Shown: one piece after another, positions 58,299 through 64,000 of the stretch
Layout: each line of letters starts with the position of its first letter
Position numbering within the stretch: the stretch's first letter is position 1
Source of the DNA: Candidatus Avelusimicrobium cornigerorum
Lineage (GTDB): Bacteria > Elusimicrobiota > Elusimicrobia > Elusimicrobiales > Elusimicrobiaceae
Reading direction: 5' to 3'
Assembly (NCBI GenBank): GCA_002309715.1
Contig: DBXW01000011.1
Coordinates: forward strand, 48,282-112,281
Length of the DNA stretch: 64,000 nucleotides
Position numbers and translations under genes: made by a program
Notes under the pieces: model-generated
Told to the model about the DNA's origin: nothing
What the model saw: only the letters and a program-made list of their open reading frames with translations
Databases searched by the model: none

Positions 58299-60287
58299 TT
58301 ATTTTAATTTCATCTGCCGAAGTTCAAACAAACGGTCACGCAGTTCGGCCGCCAATTCAAAATTAAGCGCATCGGCCGCTTCGCGCATTTGTTGTTCTAA
58401 ATCTTTTTCTACCATTTTGATATTTTTTGCCGTGGGAACAGGCAGGGAATCTGCCAAAATGCCAAACGCACTTGTTTTGGCTTGTTGCTCAAATTCTTTC
58501 AGTTCCACTTCCGCTTTTTGAATGGTTTTAGGCGTAATGTGATGCTCTTTATTATATGCTTCTTGCAATTCGCGGCGGCGGTTCATTTCGTTTAAGGCGT
58601 ATTTGATAGAGTCGGTTTTCCGGTCGGCATATAAAATCACTTCGCCGCTTGCATTGCGCGCCGCGCGCCCGGAAATTTGAATAAGGGTGGTCGTGTTACG
58701 CAAAAAACCTTCGTTATCCGCTCCTAAAATGGCCACCAAGCCAACTTGCGGGATATCAATGCCTTCGCGCAAAAGATTGATACCCACCAGCACGTCAAAC
58801 TTTCCTTGCCGAAATTCTTTTAAAATTTCCACGCGGTCTAACGCTTCAATATCCGAATGCAAGTAGCGCGTTTTAATGTGATGTTCCGTAAAATACGCGC
58901 TTAAATCTTCCGCCGTTTTTTTGGTTAACGCCAACACAAGCGTGCGCTCTTTTTTAGCGATATGCTCTTTGATTTTTCCGACCAGATGATCAATTTGTCC
59001 GGCGGTAGGGTGTACTTCTACTTTGGGATCTACCAGCCCGGTCGGGCGGATGACTTGCTCTACAATGTTATTTCCGCAAACGGTCAATTCATACGGCCCG
59101 GGGGTAGCCGACACAAACACCGTTGACGGCATTAAACTTTCAAACTCTTCAAATTTAAGCGGGCGGTTATCTAGTGCGGAAGGTAAACGAAAGCCAAAAT
59201 CAATAAGCATTTGTTTGCGGGCTCTATCGCCGTTAAACATTCCGCGCACTTGCGGCAAGGCCACGTGTGATTCGTCTACCATTAAGAGAAAATCATCGTA
59301 TTTCTTAAAATAATCAACCAACGTAGAAGGCCGCTGACCGGGTTGGCGTCCGTCAATGTAGCGCGAATAATTTTCAATTCCGCTGCAAAAGCCGGCTTGC
59401 GAAAGCATTTCTAAATCATATTCCGTGCGTTGTTTAAGGCGGTAGGCCTCTATTTCTTTACCCTGCGCCAACAGTTCCGCGTGACGCACTTGCAAATCTT
59501 GGCGGATTTGTTCAATGGCGTTTTGGGTATCTTGGTCCGTAGCCACAAAGTGTTTAGCCGGATATATCCACGCCTCTTTTAATTCTGCTAGCACATTGCC
59601 GGTAACAGGGTGGATTTCGTAAATATGCGCAACCGTGCGCCCGGCAATTTCTATACGAATAGCATTTGGGCTGTACGGTGTCATCACGTCTATATTCGGG
59701 CCACGTGTGCGAAACCGGCCGGAAGTAAATTCCATTTCGTCGCGATGGTATTGAATTTTGATAAGGTGGCCGGAAAGTTGCGCGCGTGTCATTTCCATCC
59801 CTTGCTTGACGTAGATACGCATTTCGCGGAAACTGTCCGGCGAGCCGATATTATAAATACACGATACCGACGCCACCACAATAACGTCTTTGCGCGACGT
59901 AAGTGATGTGGTTGCTTTTAACCGCAGTTTATCAATGTGCTCGTTAATAGCAGAGTCTTTTTCAATGTATGTGTCCGTCTGGGGGATATATGCCTCGGGT
60001 TGGTAATAATCGTAATAGGAAATAAAATACTCTACGGCATTTTCGGGGAAAAATTGCTTAAACTCGGCATATAGTTGCGCGGCTAAAACTTTGTTGGGAG
60101 ATAAAATTAGTGTAGGTTTATTCAGCCGCGCAATGACATTGGCCATCGTAAACGTCTTACCCGAACCGGTTACCCCTAATAACGTTTGGCGTTTTTTACC
60201 ATCAAGTACGCCTTGTGTAAGCGCATCTATGGCTTTGGGTTGGTCTCCCGCCGGCTTAAAATTGGAAACGAGTTTAAATTTGTCCAT
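58299..60287 (-). CDS. uvrB: excinuclease ABC subunit B
   Basis: UvrB is the damage-verifying helicase-like subunit of nucleotide excision repair. The 662-aa protein has Walker A GVTGSGKT, the beta-hairpin region YISYYDYYQPEAYIP, helicase motifs (DESHVALPQ, INLLREGIDIPQV, QISGRAARN) and the C-terminal UVR motif (about 620-660) that binds UvrC. Complete and of usual length. It is followed by birA 11 bases downstream. Confidence 0.93.
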   Translation of the reverse strand: MDKFKLVSNFKPAGDQPKAIDALTQGVLDGKKRQTLLGVTGSGKTFTMANVIARLNKPTLILSPNKVLAAQLYAEFKQFFPENAVEYFISYYDYYQPEAYIPQTDTYIEKDSAINEHIDKLRLKATTSLTSRKDVIVVASVSCIYNIGSPDSFREMRIYVKQGMEMTRAQLSGHLIKIQYHRDEMEFTSGRFRTRGPNIDVMTPYSPNAIRIEIAGRTVAHIYEIHPVTGNVLAELKEAWIYPAKHFVATDQDTQNAIEQIRQDLQVRHAELLAQGKEIEAYRLKQRTEYDLEMLSQAGFCSGIENYSRYIDGRQPGQRPSTLVDYFKKYDDFLLMVDESHVALPQVRGMFNGDRARKQMLIDFGFRLPSALDNRPLKFEEFESLMPSTVFVSATPGPYELTVCGNNIVEQVIRPTGLVDPKVEVHPTAGQIDHLVGKIKEHIAKKERTLVLALTKKTAEDLSAYFTEHHIKTRYLHSDIEALDRVEILKEFRQGKFDVLVGINLLREGIDIPQVGLVAILGADNEGFLRNTTTLIQISGRAARNASGEVILYADRKTDSIKYALNEMNRRRELQEAYNKEHHITPKTIQKAEVELKEFEQQAKTSAFGILADSLPVPTAKNIKMVEKDLEQQMREAADALNFELAAELRDRLFELRQMKLK

Positions 60288-60331
60288 TATGTCTTAAAAA
60301 GAACGGCTTAAGTCACTCTCAAAAGGCGTGT

Positions 60332-61015
60332 TTAGCGGGTAGCACCCGTATGAATAAAGGCTGTATCTAATACTCCGGGTAACAGTTGCGCTACGCCGTC
60401 AATCATAAATTGCATCGCAATCGCGCACAAAATCATACCCATAAAACGAATTACAATTTGCGTACCGTTGCGGCCGATTTTATCAAAAATGTATTGGGAA
60501 CTCACCAGCACCGCCGCCACAATACCCGAACACAACAAAAGCACCAACGCCATCATCAGCGACATCAAAAGCGTTTCGCTTTTTTCCGCATACAAAATGA
60601 CCGTCGTAATCGTACCCGGGCCGATAAAAAGCGGCATTGCCACCGGCACTAAAATATGACTTAAACTATTGCGCGCTTGATCAAACGTATTTCCGCTAAG
60701 CGCTGCGGTTTCTATACCGTGCTGCTCAAATTTACTCTTACCTTGTAACATGCGAAGGCCAATGAGCAAAATCATAATGGAACCCGCCAACCGGAACGCC
60801 GGTAACGTGATACCAAACATCGTCAAAATGCGGTTTCCGAACAAAAAGAAAATCAATAACAAAATAAACATGGATAGCGACATCAACAGCGCCACCGCCC
60901 GCTGCACACGGGGCGTTTCGTTTTCCACGTGTTCCAAAAAAATAGGCATATTGCCGATAGGGTTTAAAATGGCCAATATACCGATAAAAGCGTTGAATAA
61001 TGTACTCCATTCCAT
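60332..61015 (-). CDS. MarC family integral membrane protein
   Basis: This 227-aa protein has six hydrophobic segments and the family motif LNPIGNMPIFL near the N-terminus, plus VPVAMPLFIGPGTITTVIL in the second half. MarC-family (UPF0056) proteins are transporter-like but of unknown substrate; the old link to multiple antibiotic resistance is not upheld. A second family member of the same length lies at 61392 in the opposite orientation, about half identical by eye. Confidence 0.82.
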   Translation of the reverse strand: MEWSTLFNAFIGILAILNPIGNMPIFLEHVENETPRVQRAVALLMSLSMFILLLIFFLFGNRILTMFGITLPAFRLAGSIMILLIGLRMLQGKSKFEQHGIETAALSGNTFDQARNSLSHILVPVAMPLFIGPGTITTVILYAEKSETLLMSLMMALVLLLCSGIVAAVLVSSQYIFDKIGRNGTQIVIRFMGMILCAIAMQFMIDGVAQLLPGVLDTAFIHTGATR

Positions 61016-61150
61016 ACTATTTCATTCTCCTTAAAAAACCCAACATTTTTCTATCTATATTATAGTATATCAAATTCGCAGAGAGCCCATAGAACGGCCG
61101 TTGTTCATTTTATGTCAAAAATTTGTATAATATAAATGAGCCGAAGAAAG

Positions 61151-61173
61151 TTTTTAGGGCAGTTGGCGCAGTG
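61151..61173 (+). repeat. 23-bp repeat, detached copy of the tRNA-Val 5' end
   Basis: Exact copy of 61221-61243, 70 bp upstream: five T, A and the first 17 bases of tRNA-Val. It is followed by the hairpin GTCCGC-AAG-GGCGGAC and not by the rest of a tRNA. Confidence 0.8.
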
Positions 61174-61226
61174 CTTGTCGCATGAAGTTCGTCCGCAAGG
61201 GCGGACGCGCCAAGAAGAAATTTTTA

Positions 61227-61298
61227 GGGCAGTTGGCGCAGTGGTAGCGCGTCCGCCTCACACGCGGAAGGTCACAGGTTCGAACCCTGTACTGCCCA
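61227..61298 (+). tRNA. tRNA-Val (anticodon CAC)
   Basis: Acceptor GGGCAGT/ACTGCCC (perfect), anticodon stem TCCGC/GCGGA with loop CTCACAC (anticodon CAC), T-arm ACAGG-TTCGAAC-CCTGT, discriminator A. CCA is not encoded, unlike the Ala and Gln genes in this window. Confidence 0.95.
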
Positions 61299-61318
61299 TT
61301 TTTAATGGATGAAGACAT

Positions 61319-61351
61319 AAAAATTCCGTTAGGAATTTTATCGGAAGGCGA
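61319..61351 (+). repeat. 33-bp repeat shared with the tRNA-Gln locus
   Basis: 32 of 33 bases match 47174-47206, with the one change in the hairpin loop. It is followed by ACCCT, as in the tRNA-Val T-arm, then diverges. Confidence 0.75.
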
Positions 61352-61391
61352 ACCCTTCAAGAAACAAAACAGATTTCAATAAAATAAAATT

Positions 61392-62075
61392 ATGAATTTA
61401 GATTTACATTTAGTTTTAAACTTTTTTATAGCGATGCTCGCTATTTTAAACCCTATAGGGAATGTTCCTATATTCTTACAACATGTAAGCGAAGAAAGTC
61501 TTGAAGTTCAAAAAAATATTGCGCGCTTAATGTCAATAACTATTTTTGTTATTGCTGTATTTTTCTATTTTTTAGGGCAACCCTTTTTGGGATTATTCGG
61601 TATAACCATACCGGCATTTAGAATAGCCGGTGCAATATTACTTATGATGATAGGTATAAGATTATTGCACGGTAAATCTAAATTTGACGATTCTACTTTA
61701 CAAACCCAAACACAAAATTTAAGCCCCTTTGTTCAAGCAAAACAGAAATTAAGCAATATCATTGTGCCAGTTGCAATACCAATATTTGTAGGACCTGGTG
61801 CTATTACAACGGTTATTTTATATTCCCAAAGAAGCGAAAGCGGACTAACAACTTTCTTTATGATTATGGCAATCGCCGCTGCTTGTTATATCATCGGAAT
61901 AGTTTTATCTCTTTCACGTTGGGTAAGCAAAAGATTAGGCCATAACGGTATGCAAATTGTCTCAAGAACGATGGGTCTTATTTTGTGTGCAATTGCAGCA
62001 CAATTTGCTATTGAAGGAATAGCACAACTTATACCAAACTTATTTGACCCGCAATTCGTGCATACTCTTAAATAA
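61392..62075 (+). CDS. MarC family integral membrane protein, second copy
   Basis: This 227-aa protein has the same layout as the gene at 60332 (LNPIGNVPIFLQHV; VPVAIPIFVGPGAITTVIL; six hydrophobic segments). Base composition is clearly more AT-rich (spot counts of 33-42% GC against about 45%), with many AAA, ATA and AGA codons. No ribosome-binding site is evident. It may be an old paralogue, a transferred copy or the first gene of a differently composed contig segment. A strong terminator follows. Confidence 0.8.
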   Translation: MNLDLHLVLNFFIAMLAILNPIGNVPIFLQHVSEESLEVQKNIARLMSITIFVIAVFFYFLGQPFLGLFGITIPAFRIAGAILLMMIGIRLLHGKSKFDDSTLQTQTQNLSPFVQAKQKLSNIIVPVAIPIFVGPGAITTVILYSQRSESGLTTFFMIMAIAAACYIIGIVLSLSRWVSKRLGHNGMQIVSRTMGLILCAIAAQFAIEGIAQLIPNLFDPQFVHTLK

Positions 62076-62086
62076 ATTTAGCCATT

Positions 62087-62119
62087 AAAAAAGGCCTCTC
62101 AAATGAGAGGCCTTTTTTT
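62087..62119. terminator. bidirectional terminator
   Basis: AAAAAAGGCCTCTC pairs with GAGAGGCCTTTTTT around a four-base loop, between convergent genes. A related hairpin with the same GGCCTCTC arm occurs at 63776-63806. Confidence 0.85.
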
Positions 62120-62132
62120 GTCTGAATAAAAC

Positions 62133-63704
62133 CTAGAACAAGAAGCCCAGTGTCAATGAGGCTCCGGCAGAAGTCGGTATATCGTTGCCGTCTATTTTGG
62201 CAGATTTGGTGCTGATAGCACCGGCTAATTCGACATAGAAATGTATCATATTAAAACCAATACCGGCAGTATAAAAAGGAGCCATATTTTCTTCGGCCAA
62301 GTTTTTATTAAATCCTATACGAAGAGGTAAATTAAATTTCGGCTTATTGACCAAATTAAATTCCGCACCTAAAGCAAGTTGGCGTGATTGAATTGCCTTT
62401 ATCATTGTATCGTTTTCGGTAATATCAATATCGGCAGCAAGAGTCATCCATTTGGTTGGATTAACCGCTACACCGGCGCGAAGTTGCGGTTTTAACTGAT
62501 ATTTGTCAGTACGCCAATTTGCCGCAATGGCTGCAGGTGTTCCGGCAGGCAAATCAGGCCTATCAAATTTAGGGCCGTTAATATTGCGTGCTGTTAAACC
62601 AAATTGAGGATTCCAAAAAATATCTTTTTGTAATAATTCGGAAAAATTAACTAAAGCACCTAAATCAATGGCAACATTTGTAGTATTTTTCTTGTTATCT
62701 TTTGCCTGATCCAAAATATCTTCTATTTTCTGGTCATCTTCCATAATCATAACGCCGCTTTGCGCAGTATAACCGCTAATAACTTTTAAATTTGCACCGA
62801 GTTTTAAACCGGGGATGACCTTCGTACCGTAACCTAAAGAAACTTCACCGAAAGCAGCAGTATCTGCCATAGCAAGGGTTTCATTGTCTTTATAACTCCC
62901 AGTAGAAGAACCAGCCATAGAAATAATTTCCGAAGCACCGCCCATATTATCAATAGAAACACCGATTGCTTTGGCAATTTGTTCTTCCGTTACGCCGTAA
63001 GAAGAAGCAGCATCTATCATAGCGGTAGCAAGTTCCAAACTGTTGCTGCAAGTTGTTGCATTTAATAAAGTTTTAAGAGAACTGAATAAATTATGAGCGT
63101 CAATAGCATCAGCCAAGGCTTGCGCCGTTGTTTGATTTTGTGTTGATAAAGTCGCCGAGGGATTGCCTAAAAGTAATCCGGCAGAACCATTATTAAACTG
63201 AATATTTTTCGTATCAACAACAGGTGTGATTGAGCCTGTACTTAAAGCGCGCGCACTGACGGAGAAATTTTTAAATTTAAAGCCGACTCCGGCATCAGCA
63301 TTAACTAAAGCACCCATATCTTTGCCTATCATTTTAGAAATATCGTTAAGCCCTTTAAAAATTGTGCTTATATCTTCGGCTGAAACAAGACGGTTATTAT
63401 CAATATCATTTTTTAAGGCTTTATATTGATCGGACATATCCGTTAAATTGCTGACGCCCTCTAAAATATTTTTCGTTGTTTCAAGTTGAACACCGGCATT
63501 AATTAAAAAACCTGTTTCGTTAACATCCTCATCTTGGGCAAGACCTGCCGGGTTCCAATATTGGGCATCAGAGCCATAAGAAGTAGCCACACCGGCACCG
63601 CCCATACCCATAGCGCGCGGTCCGACAAATTGCCAAGACTGTGCACTAACAAAGGACACTCCCGCAAAAAGAAGTGCCATAGAAATTAAAATTTTTTTAT
63701 TCAT
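62133..63704 (-). CDS. TraF/FadL-like outer-membrane beta-barrel protein
   Basis: This 523-aa protein has a signal peptide (MNKKILISMALLFAGVSFVSA) and the N-terminal block PRAMGMGGAGVATSYGSDAQ, then YWNPAGLA, found in the TraF_2 and OMPP1/FadL superfamily. It ends in alternating hydrophobic residues with a C-terminal phenylalanine (ASLTLGFLF), as outer-membrane barrels do. Despite the TraF family name there is no conjugation gene nearby, so a role as porin or assembly protein is more likely. AT-rich like its neighbours. Confidence 0.7.
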   Translation of the reverse strand: MNKKILISMALLFAGVSFVSAQSWQFVGPRAMGMGGAGVATSYGSDAQYWNPAGLAQDEDVNETGFLINAGVQLETTKNILEGVSNLTDMSDQYKALKNDIDNNRLVSAEDISTIFKGLNDISKMIGKDMGALVNADAGVGFKFKNFSVSARALSTGSITPVVDTKNIQFNNGSAGLLLGNPSATLSTQNQTTAQALADAIDAHNLFSSLKTLLNATTCSNSLELATAMIDAASSYGVTEEQIAKAIGVSIDNMGGASEIISMAGSSTGSYKDNETLAMADTAAFGEVSLGYGTKVIPGLKLGANLKVISGYTAQSGVMIMEDDQKIEDILDQAKDNKKNTTNVAIDLGALVNFSELLQKDIFWNPQFGLTARNINGPKFDRPDLPAGTPAAIAANWRTDKYQLKPQLRAGVAVNPTKWMTLAADIDITENDTMIKAIQSRQLALGAEFNLVNKPKFNLPLRIGFNKNLAEENMAPFYTAGIGFNMIHFYVELAGAISTKSAKIDGNDIPTSAGASLTLGFLF

Positions 63705-63775
63705 TTCTAAATACTCCTGTTAAAAATTTTTCTAACTATTATTATATAAAAAATAAAAATAGAAAAAGCCGAAAT

Positions 63776-63806
63776 AAAAAAGGCCTCTCATTTTGAGAGA
63801 CCTTTA
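63776..63806 (-). terminator. terminator of rplT
   Basis: AGGCCTCTC and GAGAGACCT form a stem with one mismatch, located past the rplT stop on the minus strand. Confidence 0.65.
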
Positions 63807-63827
63807 TTATTCATCAACTTCTAAAAT

Positions 63828-64000
63828 TTATTTAGAAACTGAAGTCTTTGCTATATCAATGAGTTGTTTGAAAGATACGGGATCTTTAATAGCCATTTCA
63901 GATAACATTTTTCTGTTTAAGGTAATGTTAGCTTTGGTAAGGCCATTAATGAAGTTTGAATAATTTAAACCATGTTCGCGAACTGCGGCATTGATTCTGG
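63828..64000 (-). CDS. rplT: 50S ribosomal protein L20 (C-terminal part)
   Basis: The last 57 codons of L20 run off the right edge. The translation includes RINAAVREHGLNYSNFINGL and ANITLNRKMLSEMAIKDP, which fits L20 closely, and ends in SVSK. rpmI and infC are expected further to the right. The region is AT-rich compared with most of the window, which matters because L20 is a core gene. Confidence 0.9.
   Translation of the reverse strand, partial: RINAAVREHGLNYSNFINGLTKANITLNRKMLSEMAIKDPVSFKQLIDIAKTSVSK

Noticed and set aside
62133..63704. Conjugation (TraF) locus
   Set aside because: The family name includes TraF, but no other transfer gene is nearby and the protein looks like an outer-membrane barrel.

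Overview
The window reads as a chromosomal segment from a strictly anaerobic, Gram-negative-type bacterium, most likely a gut-type member of the Elusimicrobiota. This is inference, with no 16S rRNA gene in view. The grounds are several unlinked genes with type IV pilin N-termini (29.8, 30.3, 30.9 and 56.1 kb), an [FeFe]-hydrogenase maturase (HydE), a GGGtGRT/NifU-like pair typical of anaerobes, an outer-membrane barrel gene and lipoproteins. Most of the window is moderate in GC. Spot counts give about 43-48% over most of it, about 35% in the GTPase genes at 14.5-18.5 kb, and about 32-42% to the right of 61.4 kb.

Layout. 0-7 kb: the end of a VanX-like dipeptidase, preA, an RsmF-type rRNA methyltransferase, a GT8 glycosyltransferase, hydE, a secreted unknown protein and accB. 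7-12 kb: a tightly overlapping minus-strand operon (radical SAM, CBM48, tsaE, tsaB, rimI, TPR, lipoprotein). 12.1 kb: tRNA-Ser. 12.4-20.0 kb: an accessory island with a TPR protein, a UDG-fold protein, two dynamin-like GTPases, a structured intergenic RNA candidate, a WYL-domain regulator and a small membrane protein. 20.2-41 kb: tRNA-Ala and housekeeping genes (rpoD, dnaG, rpsU, HIT, rmuC, yajQ, nupG-like), three pilin genes, then ddl, folC, murA, prmC, prfA, rpmE and rho. 41-50 kb: coaE, polA, trxA, a YwqK-like repeat protein, ispE, tRNA-Gln with repeats, GGGtGRT/NifU and mnmA. 50-61 kb: a GAF/HD-GYP protein, a glycolate/lactate dehydrogenase pair, a metallophosphatase, a cysteine-rich pilin with a structured leader, birA, uvrB and marC. 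61-64 kb: tRNA-Val with repeats, a second marC, an outer-membrane protein and the end of rplT.

The strongest candidate for an undescribed system is the island at 12.4-20.0 kb. Three separate sites carry a palindrome CGACA-N6/7-TGTCG, and in each the right half-site serves as a -35 element exactly 16 nt from a TATAWW -10 element. They sit upstream of the TPR gene, between the GTPase operon and the structured RNA (where a mirror-image promoter of the same geometry faces the GTPases), and upstream of a 59-residue membrane protein that overlaps the 3' end of the WYL gene. This defines a local regulon, presumably read by the WYL protein in the manner of CapW/BrxR regulators of phage-defence operons. 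The effector is probably the dynamin-like GTPase pair plus the UDG-fold protein.

A second theme is repeats at three of the four tRNA genes (Ala, Gln, Val): partial tRNA copies, hairpins whose stems differ but stay perfectly paired, and a 33-bp sequence shared by the Gln and Val loci.
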